Assembly: GCF_016862895.1 (NCBI RefSeq)
Contig: NZ_BONV01000011.1
Span: 1-64,000, forward strand
Length of the DNA stretch: 64,000 bases
Source: Planotetraspora kaengkrachanensis
Lineage (GTDB): Bacteria; Actinomycetota; Actinomycetes; Streptosporangiales; Streptosporangiaceae
Reading direction: 5' to 3'
Positions 7,930-16,411 of this stretch are shown here, one piece after another. Both the position numbers and the translations under genes were made by a program. Under the pieces are notes generated by a model. That model was not told where the DNA came from. It ran no database searches and was given only the letters and a program-made list of their open reading frames with translations. Every line of letters starts with the position of its first letter. Position 1 is the first letter of the stretch.

Positions 7930-8783
7930 GGTCCACGTTGAAGCGCTCGGCTCATGCCGTCTCCCTCACCACGGGCATGCTCACGACGCGCGCGCGGATG
8001 TTGCCCTCCTTCCTGATCGTCGGAGCGCAGCGGTGCGGCACCACCTCGCTCTACCGTGCGCTCTCCCGGCACCCGTTGATCGTCAAGCCGGTGCTGCGCA
8101 AGGGCGTGCACTACTTCGACGTGAGCTACGACCGCGACCTGTCGTGGTACCAGGCGCACTTCCCGCTCAAGGCCACCGGGCAGCGGCTCGAGCGCCGCCA
8201 CGGCCATCGCACCCAGGCCTTCGAGTCGTCGCCGTACTACCTCTTCCATCCGCTCGCGGCCGCCCGGATCTCCTGGAACCTCCCCGGCGTGAAGCTGATC
8301 GTGCTGGTCAGGGATCCGGTCGAGCGGGCCGCGTCGGCGCACGCGCACGAGCTCGCCCGGGGGTTCGAGGTCGAGCCGTCGTTCGAGCGCGCGCTGGACA
8401 TGGAGGACGCGCGGCTCGCAGGCGAAATCGCACGGCTGCGTGAGTCCCCCCACTACCTCAGCCACGCCCACCGGCACCACGCCTACGTCGCCCGCGGCAG
8501 GTACGCCGAGCAGCTGAACCGCCTGGAGCTGCTCGTCGGCCGCGACCGGCTGCTCGTACTTGACAGCGGCAGGTTCTTCCGCGAGCCGGAACCCGTCTAC
8601 GACCGCGTCCTGGAGTTCCTGGGGCTGCCGCGGCTGGGTGACCCGGTGTTCGAGGTGCACAACGCGCAACCGCGGACCTCAGAGATGCCCCTGTCGGTGC
8701 GCCGGCGGCTGAGCGCGCACTTCGGCCCCTGGGACGCCCTCCTCAAACAATGGCTCGGGACAGAGCCCTCGTGGCACCGATGA
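7926..8783 (+). CDS. PAPS-dependent sulfotransferase
   Basis: Protein of 285 aa. The 5'-phosphosulfate-binding loop IVGAQRCGTTSLYRAL is at about 31-46, and the 3'-phosphate-binding strand-helix LIVLVRDPVERAASAHAHEL at about 125-144. Both are hallmarks of the heparan/carbohydrate sulfotransferase family, which moves sulfate from PAPS to a sugar hydroxyl or amine. The LxxxVHYFD and FESSPYYLFHP stretches also fit that family. It is coupled at both ends by 4-base overlaps to the phosphotransferase-like gene and the flippase gene. This is the first of three sulfotransferases in the locus; the acceptor is presumably the lipid-linked repeat unit or the polymer. Confidence 0.88.
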   Translation: MRSTLKRSAHAVSLTTGMLTTRARMLPSFLIVGAQRCGTTSLYRALSRHPLIVKPVLRKGVHYFDVSYDRDLSWYQAHFPLKATGQRLERRHGHRTQAFESSPYYLFHPLAAARISWNLPGVKLIVLVRDPVERAASAHAHELARGFEVEPSFERALDMEDARLAGEIARLRESPHYLSHAHRHHAYVARGRYAEQLNRLELLVGRDRLLVLDSGRFFREPEPVYDRVLEFLGLPRLGDPVFEVHNAQPRTSEMPLSVRRRLSAHFGPWDALLKQWLGTEPSWHR

Positions 8784-10105
8784 GCGTCCTCGGAACACGT
8801 CTTCCCACCGGCCGTGTGGCGCGCGGCGGCATCGCCGGACTCGCCGCCGCGGGAGGCGGGGCCGCGAGCCAGTTCCTCATCGTGTTGCTCGTCACCCGAT
8901 CACTCGACCCCGGCGCGGCGGGGGCGTTCTTCACCGCGACGGCGTTGTGCCTCATGCTCGCCGGGATCCTGCGGCTCGACGCCGGCAACGGGCTGATCTA
9001 CGCGCTGGCGCGGCCACGGGACGAGCACACGGCCCGCGCGGTGGTGTGGGCGGCGCTCGCCCCCGTCGTGGCGTGCTCCGCACTCGCCGCGGTCACCGTC
9101 ACGATCCTCGATGCCGAACTGGCAGCGCTGACCGGCGTCCCCGACGCCGTCTGGCCGGTGCTGGCGGCGGCCCTGCCCGCCGTCGTGCTGGCGGACGTCC
9201 TGGTGGCGGCCACCCGAGGGCTCGGCTCGATGCGCCCGACGCTCCTGCTCGACGGCCTCGCCCGGCCGGCGAGCCAACTGCTCCTGGTCGCCGTGGGGGT
9301 CCTCACGGGTGCCTCCCTGCCGATGACGACGGCCGCGTGGGCCCTGTCGGCCGTCCCCGCCACCGTGCTGGCGGCGTGGTGGCTCGGCCGGCGCCTGCCG
9401 GGCCCGGCGGCTCTCCCGCTCACGTGGGATCGGGAGGCGACGGCGTCGTTCTGGCGATACACCGGCCCGCGGTCGGTCGCCTCGGCCATCCAGGCGGTGT
9501 TCCAGCGCCTCGACATCGTGATCGTCGCGGTGCTGGCCGGCCCGGCGCCCGCGGCCGTCTACACGGCGGCCACCCGATTCAAGGTCGTCGGGCAACTGGC
9601 CAACCAGGGGCTGACCCAGGCCGTGCAGCCCCACCTCGTCAGGGCGATCGCCGACGGCGACCTCGCACGGGCCCGGCGCCTCTACCAGACCACGACCATG
9701 TGGCTGGTCGTGCTCACCTGGCCGATCTGGCTCGGGTACGCGGCACTCGCGCCGTGGTTGCTGCCGCTGTTCGGCCCGTCCTACGCCGACGGCACGGCTA
9801 TCGCGCTGGTGCTCTCCGGGACCATGGTGGTCGCCACCGCCTGCGGCATGGTCGACGTCGTCCTCATCGCATCCGGGCATACGGCGGCGAGCCTGGCCAA
9901 CACCGGGTGCGCCGTGGCGGTGACCGTCGTGGCCGACGTGCTGCTGGTGCCGTCCCACGGCGCGCTCGGTGCCGCGCTCGGCTGGTCGGCGGGGGTGCTG
10001 GTGAAGAACGCGTTGCCGCTGGTACAGATCTCCCGGCGTTACGGTCTGCTGCCATTCGGCCGGCATTCCGCGGGAGCCCTGAGGTTGCGAAGGAGCGTCG
10101 CGTGA
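8780..10105 (+). CDS. oligosaccharide flippase (Wzx/MATE-like)
   Basis: Protein of 441 aa with about 12-14 hydrophobic segments and few charged residues, typical of the MOP superfamily polysaccharide exporters. The stretch FWRYTGPRSVASAIQAVFQ followed by LDIVIVAVLAGPAPAAVYTAA matches the middle of Wzx-type flippases. It would move undecaprenyl-diphosphate-linked repeat units across the membrane for polymerisation. ATG at 8780 overlaps the sulfotransferase stop; its own stop overlaps the next GTG. An ATG ten codons upstream, inside the preceding gene, is less likely. Confidence 0.85.
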   Translation: MSVLGTRLPTGRVARGGIAGLAAAGGGAASQFLIVLLVTRSLDPGAAGAFFTATALCLMLAGILRLDAGNGLIYALARPRDEHTARAVVWAALAPVVACSALAAVTVTILDAELAALTGVPDAVWPVLAAALPAVVLADVLVAATRGLGSMRPTLLLDGLARPASQLLLVAVGVLTGASLPMTTAAWALSAVPATVLAAWWLGRRLPGPAALPLTWDREATASFWRYTGPRSVASAIQAVFQRLDIVIVAVLAGPAPAAVYTAATRFKVVGQLANQGLTQAVQPHLVRAIADGDLARARRLYQTTTMWLVVLTWPIWLGYAALAPWLLPLFGPSYADGTAIALVLSGTMVVATACGMVDVVLIASGHTAASLANTGCAVAVTVVADVLLVPSHGALGAALGWSAGVLVKNALPLVQISRRYGLLPFGRHSAGALRLRRSVA

Positions 10106-11025
10106 CCGCGTCAGGGCCGCCTGTTCTGGTCACCGGCCTGCCGCGCAGCGGCACGAGCTGGGTGGGCAGGATGCTCGCGGCGAGCGGGGAACTGGTCTAT
10201 GTCAACGAGCCGCTCAACCCGCAGCGTCCTCCCGGCCGTTCCCCCGGCGTGCTGGCAGCGTCGGTGACCCACCGGTTCCAGTACATCTGCGACGACGACG
10301 AGATTCCCTGGCTCGACGCCTTCTCCGGGACGATCGCGCTCCGCTACCACTGGCTGGCCGAGATCCGCAGCAACAGGCGGCCCGGCGATCTGGCCCGGAT
10401 GGCCAAGTACGGCACAGCGTTCGGGATGGGCGCCCTGCGGGGCAGGCGGGCGCTGCTCGACGACCCCTTCGCGCTTCTGTCCGCGGAGTGGTTCGCCCGG
10501 CGGCTCGGCTGCCAGGTGATCATTCTGGTCCGCGATCCCGTGTCGTTCGTCGCGAGCTGGCAGCGGCTCGGCTGGACGGTCTCCGTCGACGAACTCCTGG
10601 GGCAGTCGCTGCTCCTGCGTGATCACCCCTGTGTCGAGGGGCTCCGCCCGCTGGCCGGCTCGGCGGACCGCATCGCCACGGCGGCCGCACTGTGGAAGAC
10701 GGCCCGCCAGGTGACCGAGTCGGTGTCCGCACGCTCGGCCGGCATCCGCGTGGTGGGCTTCGAACACCTGGCATCCGCTCCCCTGGACGGCTTCCGCGAC
10801 CTCTACGAGTGGTGCGGCCTGCCGTGGACCCGGCGCGCCGCCCGGCGCATCACCTCGGCCTGTACGGCACGGCGCTCCCGGTCGGGCGGCTTCGCCTGGA
10901 CGGGCCTGTCACGGACGGCCTTCCGCCCGATGGACTCCCGCGAGGCGCTCACGGCCTACCGCCGGCGCCTGTCCCCCGAAGAGATCGCCCGCGTCCAGTC
11001 CCTGACCTGCCTCCCCGCAACCTGA
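10102..11025 (+). CDS. sulfotransferase family protein
   Basis: Protein of 307 aa. The PAPS-binding loop TGLPRSGTSWVGRML is at about 10-24 and the second PAPS site IILVRDPVSFVASWQRLGW at about 141-159. VYVNEPLNP near the N-terminus and FEHLASAPLDGF further on fit bacterial carbohydrate or Stf0-like sulfotransferases. It is the last gene of the plus-strand operon, coupled to the flippase by GTGA. No strong terminator was seen after it; the next 320 bases hold a decayed helix-turn-helix gene and then the convergent cluster. Confidence 0.87.
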   Translation: MTASGPPVLVTGLPRSGTSWVGRMLAASGELVYVNEPLNPQRPPGRSPGVLAASVTHRFQYICDDDEIPWLDAFSGTIALRYHWLAEIRSNRRPGDLARMAKYGTAFGMGALRGRRALLDDPFALLSAEWFARRLGCQVIILVRDPVSFVASWQRLGWTVSVDELLGQSLLLRDHPCVEGLRPLAGSADRIATAAALWKTARQVTESVSARSAGIRVVGFEHLASAPLDGFRDLYEWCGLPWTRRAARRITSACTARRSRSGGFAWTGLSRTAFRPMDSREALTAYRRRLSPEEIARVQSLTCLPAT

Positions 11026-11064
11026 CCAGGTCAGGAGATGCGAGAAAACGCAATCAACACACAC

Positions 11065-11092
11065 CATGCTAGTTAGCATGTCAGTTAGCATG
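11065..11092. promoter_or_regulatory. operator-like CATGCTA/TAGCATG repeats
   Basis: CATGCTA and TAGCATG form a 7+7 inverted repeat around GT at 11065-11080. The ten-base AGTTAGCATG at 11071-11080 recurs exactly at 11083-11092, a 12-base period. It sits immediately upstream of a small helix-turn-helix reading frame, as an autoregulatory operator would. The same bases also read as a short ATG-initiated peptide (11066-11107) rich in V-S-M. Confidence 0.5.
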
Positions 11093-11327
11093 CTCGCGTC
11101 AGCGTAAGGAGGACTCCGAGGATCGGCGCCCGCAGATACTCGATGCTCTTGGCGAAGAGATTCTTTCGAGAGCTGAACTTGCCCGCCGAACAGGTCTGAC
11201 GGACCAGACAGTTCGGCGATGGCTATCCATCATGCGGGAAGAAGGCACGGTGGAGCTCATCGGCGATTCACCTCGAAGCAGTTCCGTGCGCTACCGCAGG
11301 GCCCGCCAAGGATCCCTGTTTCCCTGA
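11073..11327 (+). pseudogene. small winged-helix DNA-binding protein without a usable start
   Basis: The frame is open from 11073 to a TGA at 11325 and reads as a small DNA-binding protein: RPQILDALGEEILSRAELAR, then RTGLTDQTVRRWLSIMREEG, and a beta-wing-like tail ending in SLFP. The helix-turn-helix is convincing, but the frame has no ATG, GTG or TTG before the domain. A strong AAGGAGG at 11106-11112 lies inside it and is not followed by a start at a proper distance. An ATG at 11066 opens a different frame that stops at 11107, so one added base near 11092-11105 would join the two. It is probably a frameshifted gene, or an unusual start. The region from 11026 to the next gene at 11346 holds nothing else I recognise. 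Confidence 0.5.
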
Positions 11328-11345
11328 GAAAGATGTCTCCGGCGA

Positions 11346-12167
11346 TCAGGATCCACGCCGGAGCCGCCGCGACAGGCGTTTCAACAGGCAGACGGCGAGC
11401 AGGCGCAGCGCGAACGGCAGGTCGTCGACGAGGTAGCGCCGCGCCAGCCTGCCCGGCTCGCTCAGTAACCGGAACAGCCACTCCAGCCCGTGATCTCCCA
11501 TCCACGCGGGAGCCCGCCGTACGGCGCCGGCGGTGAAGGCGATCGCGGAGCCGCAGCCGACGAACCACGCCCCGGGCAGATCGGCCCGGACCGTGGCGAT
11601 CAGCCGATCCTGCTTGGGGAAGCCGAGCCCCACGAAGACCAGCCGCGGGGCGGCCGCGACGAGCCGCCTCCGCACCTCGGCGACGGCCTCCGGGCACGAT
11701 TCGAATCCGTACGGCGGGGCGTCGGTCCCGGCCACCACCAGCCCCGGATAGCGGTCGCACAACACGTCCCTGGCGGTCTGCGCCACCCCCGGCGGACCGC
11801 CGAGCAGGTAGATCGGCATGCCGCCGGCGGCGGCGGCTTCCGACAGCGACCAGATCAGGTCGGCTCCGGTGACCCTTTCCGGCAAAGGACGGCCGAGCAG
11901 CCGGGCGGCCCAGACCAGTGGCATGCCGTCCGCGACCGCCAGGTCGGCCCGGGTCACCAGGGCGCGCAGGTCGGCGTGCCGCGAGATCGCCCGGCAGATG
12001 TCCACATTGGGAGTGACGAGGTGGCCGCCCCTGCCGCGGCGGAGCGCCGCGACCACATGCTCCACCACCTGCGCCTCGGTCAGCGGATCGACCTTGACAC
12101 CGGCGACCGCAACCCGACCGTGGCGCCGGCGGGCCGGAGCCTGCGCCACCTCCGATCGTGTGGCCAT
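11346..12167 (-). CDS. WecB/TagA/CpsF-family glycosyltransferase
   Basis: Protein of 273 aa. Family motifs are visible in order: TPNVDICRAI (about 50-60), VADGMPLVWAARLLG, PERVTGADLIWSL, IYLLGGPPGVA, FVGLGFPKQDRLIA and GCGSAIAFTAGAVRRAPAWM. Members transfer N-acetylmannosamine or a related sugar onto a polyprenyl-linked acceptor, usually as the second sugar of a repeat unit. The ATG overlaps the upstream GT2 stop by one base (TGATG), so the two are coupled. It is the last gene of the minus-strand part of the exopolysaccharide locus. The Arg-rich C-terminus (LKRLSRRLRRG) probably docks it on the membrane. Confidence 0.88.
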   Translation of the reverse strand: MATRSEVAQAPARRRHGRVAVAGVKVDPLTEAQVVEHVVAALRRGRGGHLVTPNVDICRAISRHADLRALVTRADLAVADGMPLVWAARLLGRPLPERVTGADLIWSLSEAAAAGGMPIYLLGGPPGVAQTARDVLCDRYPGLVVAGTDAPPYGFESCPEAVAEVRRRLVAAAPRLVFVGLGFPKQDRLIATVRADLPGAWFVGCGSAIAFTAGAVRRAPAWMGDHGLEWLFRLLSEPGRLARRYLVDDLPFALRLLAVCLLKRLSRRLRRGS

Positions 12168-13084
12168 CAGATGCCGTGACCGCGGGCGTTGAGCAGGCTC
12201 AGCACGGCGCTCGCGGAGATCAGCCTCCCGGCGACCGCCAACGCGACGGCGGCGCGGGGTTCACTCCTGCGGGCCGCGAAGGCCCTGAGCGCCCAGCGGG
12301 CGGCCTCGCGGCGGTGACCGAGAGCCGCGTGCGAGAAGGCCAGCTGGCCGTAGATCCGGGCGGCGCCGCGCGCGTCGGCCGCCAGCTCGGGATGGCGGCC
12401 CAGCATCCAGTCGAGGCCCGCGATGCGGTCGGCCCACTTCGTGACGTACTGCGAGGCGCCCCAGCGCACCCGGACGAGGGGACGGTCGACGTGGACGATC
12501 GGATGCCGCCACGCCGCGCGCAGCGCGAGGTCCCAGTCCTCGTTCTGACCGCCGGGGGCGCTCTCGTCCACCCAGATGGAGCCCCGCCGGAACAGGAACG
12601 TGGACGAGTGGACCATCATCATCCGCGAGCGCGTCAGATGCTCGCGCGTCACCCTGTCGGTTCCGGCGAGGCGGGGGACGCGGCGCGAGCCGTACTCGAT
12701 CTCGATCGCACAGCTCGCGAAGTCGGCCTCCGGCTCCTCGGCCAGCGCGGCCGCCTGCGCGGCCAGCTTGCCGGGCAGCCAGAGGTCGTCGTCGTCGCAG
12801 AAGGCGACGAGTTCGGTCTCGAGGGCGGCGATTCCGGAGTTCCTTGCTCCGGGCAGCCCGGGCCGCTGGCGGTTCGGCAGGATCCGGACGCGGCCCCGAG
12901 GCGAGCCCATGATGCTCCCCAGTCGCCCGGCCACCTGCTCGACCGGCACGTCCGCCGCGTCGACGACCACGACGACCTGCAACGGGCGGCCGTAGGCCTG
13001 GTCCAGCACGCCGGCCACCGCGGCGGCGAGCGAGTCAGGCCGGTCTCCTCGGGTGGGGATCACCACTCCCACGGACGGGTTCAC
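12167..13084 (-). CDS. family 2 glycosyltransferase
   Basis: Protein of 305 aa with a GT-A fold. VGVVIPTRGDRPDSL opens it at about 5-19, LPGARNSGI is at about 81-89 and the metal-binding FCDDDDLW follows at about 100. NEDWDLALRA near residue 190 is the likely catalytic-base region. The last 60 residues are helical and Ala/Arg-rich. It adds one sugar from a nucleotide-sugar donor during repeat-unit assembly; donor and linkage cannot be read from sequence. The GTG at 13084 follows the stop of the sulfotransferase gene by only 14 bases, so both are probably on one transcript. Confidence 0.85.
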   Translation of the reverse strand: MNPSVGVVIPTRGDRPDSLAAAVAGVLDQAYGRPLQVVVVVDAADVPVEQVAGRLGSIMGSPRGRVRILPNRQRPGLPGARNSGIAALETELVAFCDDDDLWLPGKLAAQAAALAEEPEADFASCAIEIEYGSRRVPRLAGTDRVTREHLTRSRMMMVHSSTFLFRRGSIWVDESAPGGQNEDWDLALRAAWRHPIVHVDRPLVRVRWGASQYVTKWADRIAGLDWMLGRHPELAADARGAARIYGQLAFSHAALGHRREAARWALRAFAARRSEPRAAVALAVAGRLISASAVLSLLNARGHGI

Positions 13085-13098
13085 GTAACGAGCTCCGA

Positions 13099-14010
13099 TC
13101 AGTAGGCGAGGGGGTAGCCGTAGACGAGCAGCAGCGGCCAGGTCAGCGCGGTGACCAGCCAGCGCTGCCGGAACCGGAGTGCCGCGCGGCGGTCGTGGAA
13201 CTCGATGTGGCCCACGGCGAACCGCATGGGGTTGCCGGAGACCGTGTGCGCGACACCCAGCCGGGCCTGGCCGTCCTCGACGAAGCCGAGCGCCTCGGGG
13301 GAGTCGGGCAGCCGCAGGTCCGCGGCCAGCCGCGTCAGCGTCGTGACGGGGTCCTGCACGAGGTCCTCATAGTGGACGCGGACGACCTGGACGCCCTTCC
13401 ACCGCAGGACCTCGAAGGCCAGGTTCTGCGCGAGCCAGTGCATGGCCGTCCTGGCGGGCGCCCACCGCGCCATCGGCCGGCCGTCCTCGGGCCGCCGCAC
13501 CCTTCTGCGCCAGGACGCCGCGACCGCCCGCGGGTCGCGCACCACATGGACGACTCGTACGTCCATGGTCGCGGACAGGCAGAACGCCAGGGAGGCGTGC
13601 TTGCTGGAGTCGATGACGACGCGCGCCGCCGCGACCTCGGCCGCGGCGGCGTAGATCCGTGAGTACGCCGAGACGTACTCGGCGAGTTCGGCCTCCCGGG
13701 TCAGCAGCCCGACGGCGAAGACCGGGATGCGGCGGGTGCGGTCCACACGGGCGCGCAGCTCCTGCAGCATGACGGCCCGGCTCTCCCGCCAGAAGCCGAA
13801 CGCGCGGCCGCCGACCTTGGTCCAGAACGTGCACTGGGAGAACCGTGAGCCACAGCCGCAGGGCTCGTCGGCGCGGACGCCGCGGGCCCACAGATGGACG
13901 ACCTCTCCGAGCGGCGCCACGCCCGGAATCTCTCCGAGAAGGCGTTCGAGCAGGGTGGTGCCGCTACGGCCCAGCCCCCCCACGAAGATCACCGGCTGAG
14001 CGTCGGCCAC
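13099..14010 (-). CDS. sulfotransferase family protein
   Basis: Protein of 303 aa. The PAPS loop is VGGLGRSGTTLLERLLGEIP at about 10-29, a second motif reads VIDSSKHASLA at about 138, and the 3'-phosphate-binding VVRDPRAVAASWRRRV follows at about 159. A Cys-rich patch, CGCGSRFSQC at about 51-60, is a feature of one bacterial sulfotransferase subgroup. The gene sits directly downstream of cysN, with 84 bases between, and upstream of two glycosyltransferase genes. This links PAPS synthesis to polymer assembly in a single minus-strand run. The GTG at 14010 has GGTGGAGGGCTC upstream. Confidence 0.88.
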   Translation of the reverse strand: MADAQPVIFVGGLGRSGTTLLERLLGEIPGVAPLGEVVHLWARGVRADEPCGCGSRFSQCTFWTKVGGRAFGFWRESRAVMLQELRARVDRTRRIPVFAVGLLTREAELAEYVSAYSRIYAAAAEVAAARVVIDSSKHASLAFCLSATMDVRVVHVVRDPRAVAASWRRRVRRPEDGRPMARWAPARTAMHWLAQNLAFEVLRWKGVQVVRVHYEDLVQDPVTTLTRLAADLRLPDSPEALGFVEDGQARLGVAHTVSGNPMRFAVGHIEFHDRRAALRFRQRWLVTALTWPLLLVYGYPLAY

Positions 14011-14093
14011 GAGCCCTCCACCTAGTGGATGCGGAACGTGACGACACTAGCGCGGAGAGTAATCGAACGCCGGATGATCCCTAAAGGATCTAC

Positions 14094-15356
14094 TCAGTGC
14101 GCATCGACGATCATCCCTGCACCGACGGTGCTGTTGGTGGCCTCGTCGATCAGGATGAACCCGCCGGTTTGGCGGTTCCTGGCGTAGTCGTCCACGAACA
14201 GCGGCTGGGTGGTGCGCAGCGTCACCCGGCCGATCTCGTTGAGCCCGAGCGAGGTCGCCGACTCGTCGCGGTGGAGCGTGTTGACGTCCAGGCGGTACTG
14301 CAGGTCCCTGACCACGGTCCGCGCGGTCCTGGTGCTGTGCTTGAGAACGAGCTTGGAGCGCGACTGCAGCCGCACCCCGTCGGTCATCCACGCGACCATC
14401 GCGTCGATCTCCTGGGCCACCTGCGGCTGGTTGTGCGGGCGGCAGATCATGTCGCCACGCGAGATGTCGATGTCGTCCTCCAGCCGGAGCGTGACCGACA
14501 TCGGCGGGAAGGCCTCGTCGAGCGCGCCGTCGAACGTGTCGATCGACCTGATCCGCGTGGTGAGGCCCGACGGCAGGTGCATGACCTCGTCGCCCGGCTT
14601 GAGTACGCCCCCGGCCACCTGACCCGCGTAGCCGCGGTAGTCGTGCAGCGACTGGTTCGTCGCGTTGTGCGGGCGGATCACGTACTGCACAGGGAAACGC
14701 ACGTCGACGAGGTTGCGGTCGGAGGCGATGTGCACGTGCTCCAGGTGATGGAGCAGCGAGGTCCCCTCGTACCACGGCATGTTCTCCGAGCGGGAGACCA
14801 CGTTGTCCCCGTGCAGCGCGGAGATCGGGATGAACGTGAGGTCGCTGGCGTTCAGCTTCGACGCGAAGGCGGTGAACTCCTCGCGGATCTCCTCGAACCG
14901 GGCCTCGGAGTAGTCGACGAGGTCCATCTTGTTGACCGCGAGGACGAGGTGGGGCACCCGGAGCAGCGTCGTCAGGAACGCGTGCCGCCGCGACTGCTCC
15001 AGCACGCCCTTGCGGGCGTCGATCAGGATGATCGCCAGGTCGGCGGTCGAGGCGCCGGTGACCATGTTGCGGGTGTACTGAATATGCCCCGGGGTGTCGG
15101 CGATGATGAACTTCCGCCGCGGCGTCGCGAAGTAGCGGTAGGCGACGTCGATCGTGATGCCCTGCTCCCGCTCGGCCCTGAGCCCGTCGGTGAGCAGCGA
15201 CAGGTCGGTGTACTCCGTGCCCCGGTCGCGCGAGGTGCGCTCGACCGCTTCCAACTGATCTTCGAAGATCGCCTTGGAGTCGAACAGCAGCCGGCCGATC
15301 AGCGTCGACTTGCCGTCGTCCACGCTGCCCGCCGTCGCGAAACGAAGGATGTCCAT
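14094..15356 (-). CDS. cysN: sulfate adenylyltransferase subunit 1, GTPase CysN
   Basis: Protein of 420 aa. G-domain motifs are GSVDDGKSTLIGRLLFDSK (about 10-28), DTPGHIQYTRNM (about 91-102) and NKMDLVDYS (about 146), then EF-Tu-like beta-barrel domains to the C-terminus. CysN uses GTP hydrolysis to drive formation of adenylylsulfate by its partner CysD. The protein stops at the usual length for CysN without a fused APS kinase, which matches the separate APS kinase at 1942-3159. It lies 121 bases downstream of cysD in the same direction. Confidence 0.96.
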   Translation of the reverse strand: MDILRFATAGSVDDGKSTLIGRLLFDSKAIFEDQLEAVERTSRDRGTEYTDLSLLTDGLRAEREQGITIDVAYRYFATPRRKFIIADTPGHIQYTRNMVTGASTADLAIILIDARKGVLEQSRRHAFLTTLLRVPHLVLAVNKMDLVDYSEARFEEIREEFTAFASKLNASDLTFIPISALHGDNVVSRSENMPWYEGTSLLHHLEHVHIASDRNLVDVRFPVQYVIRPHNATNQSLHDYRGYAGQVAGGVLKPGDEVMHLPSGLTTRIRSIDTFDGALDEAFPPMSVTLRLEDDIDISRGDMICRPHNQPQVAQEIDAMVAWMTDGVRLQSRSKLVLKHSTRTARTVVRDLQYRLDVNTLHRDESATSLGLNEIGRVTLRTTQPLFVDDYARNRQTGGFILIDEATNSTVGAGMIVDAH

Positions 15357-15477
15357 TACTCGTGCTCCCCAAGGTTCGTACGGCTCGCAGCAGGAAGATC
15401 GGCGCGCGTCGGAAGCGGCCTTCGCGTCCGGCGGGGCCGGTCCTCCGTGACCCCGCCGCGGGAAGACAGGCCGGCCA

Positions 15478-16392
15478 TCAGAAGTAGCCTTCCTTCTTGC
15501 GATCTTCCATGGCGGCCTCGGACGCGCGGTCGTCGGCGCGGGTGGCGCCGCGCTCGGTGATCCTGGTCGCCGCCACCTCGTCGATGATCTGCTCGACGGT
15601 CGTGGCGGTCGAGGCCACCGCGCCGGTGCACGTCATGTCGCCGACCGTGCGGTAGCGGACCACCGCCTCGAAGATCGGCTCGTCCTCGCCCCGCTGGACC
15701 ACCTCGGCGTCGGCGAGCAGCATGCCGTCGCGCTCGAACACCTTGCGGGTGTGGGCGAAGTAGATCGAGGGGATTTCGATGCCCTCGCGCTGGATGTAGT
15801 GCCAGATGTCCAGCTCGGTCCAGTTGGACAGCGGGAACACGCGGATGTGCTCGCCCTTGCGGATCCGGGTGTTGTAGAGGTTCCACAGCTCGGGCCGCTG
15901 GTTCTTCGGGTCCCACTGGCCGAAGTCGTCGCGGAAGGAGAAGACGCGCTCCTTGGCCCTGGCCTTCTCCTCGTCCCGGCGGGCCCCGCCGAACACGGCG
16001 TCGTACTCGTGCTCCTCGATCGCGTCGAGCAGGGTCGTGGTCTGCAGGCGGTTGCGCGAGGCGCGCCGCCCGGTCTCCTCCATCACCCGTCCCGCGTCGA
16101 TGGACGCCTGGACCGAGGCCACGACCAGCCGTGCGTTCAGCTCGGCGACGCGGCGGTCCCTGAAGTCGATCACCTCGGGGAAGTTGTGCCCGGTGTCCAC
16201 GTGCATCAGCGGGAAGGGGATCGGCGCCGGCCAGAACGCCTTCTCCGCCACCCGCAGCATGACGATCGAGTCCTTGCCCCCGGAGAAGAGCAGACACGGG
16301 CGCTCGAACTCGGCCGCGACCTCGCGCATGACGTGGATCGCCTCGGCTTCGAGCACGTCGAGCTGTGACGTCGTGTAGTCACGCTGGAGCAT
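15478..16392 (-). CDS. cysD: sulfate adenylyltransferase subunit 2, CysD
   Basis: Protein of 304 aa, the normal length for CysD. The PP-loop FSGGKDSIVMLRVAEKAF is at about 36-53, followed by HVDTGHNFPEVIDFRD, GGARRDEEKARAKERV and the DELDIW-like TELDIWHYI. It makes adenylylsulfate from ATP and sulfate together with CysN. GGAGG eight bases before the ATG at 16392 fixes the start; a longer reading from 16473 would have no support. cysQ ends 19 bases upstream, so cysQ, cysD and cysN form one transcription unit with the priming sugar transferase. Confidence 0.96.
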   Translation of the reverse strand: MLQRDYTTSQLDVLEAEAIHVMREVAAEFERPCLLFSGGKDSIVMLRVAEKAFWPAPIPFPLMHVDTGHNFPEVIDFRDRRVAELNARLVVASVQASIDAGRVMEETGRRASRNRLQTTTLLDAIEEHEYDAVFGGARRDEEKARAKERVFSFRDDFGQWDPKNQRPELWNLYNTRIRKGEHIRVFPLSNWTELDIWHYIQREGIEIPSIYFAHTRKVFERDGMLLADAEVVQRGEDEPIFEAVVRYRTVGDMTCTGAVASTATTVEQIIDEVAATRITERGATRADDRASEAAMEDRKKEGYF

Positions 16393-16411
16393 TGGTGCTT
16401 CCTCCGGGAGA

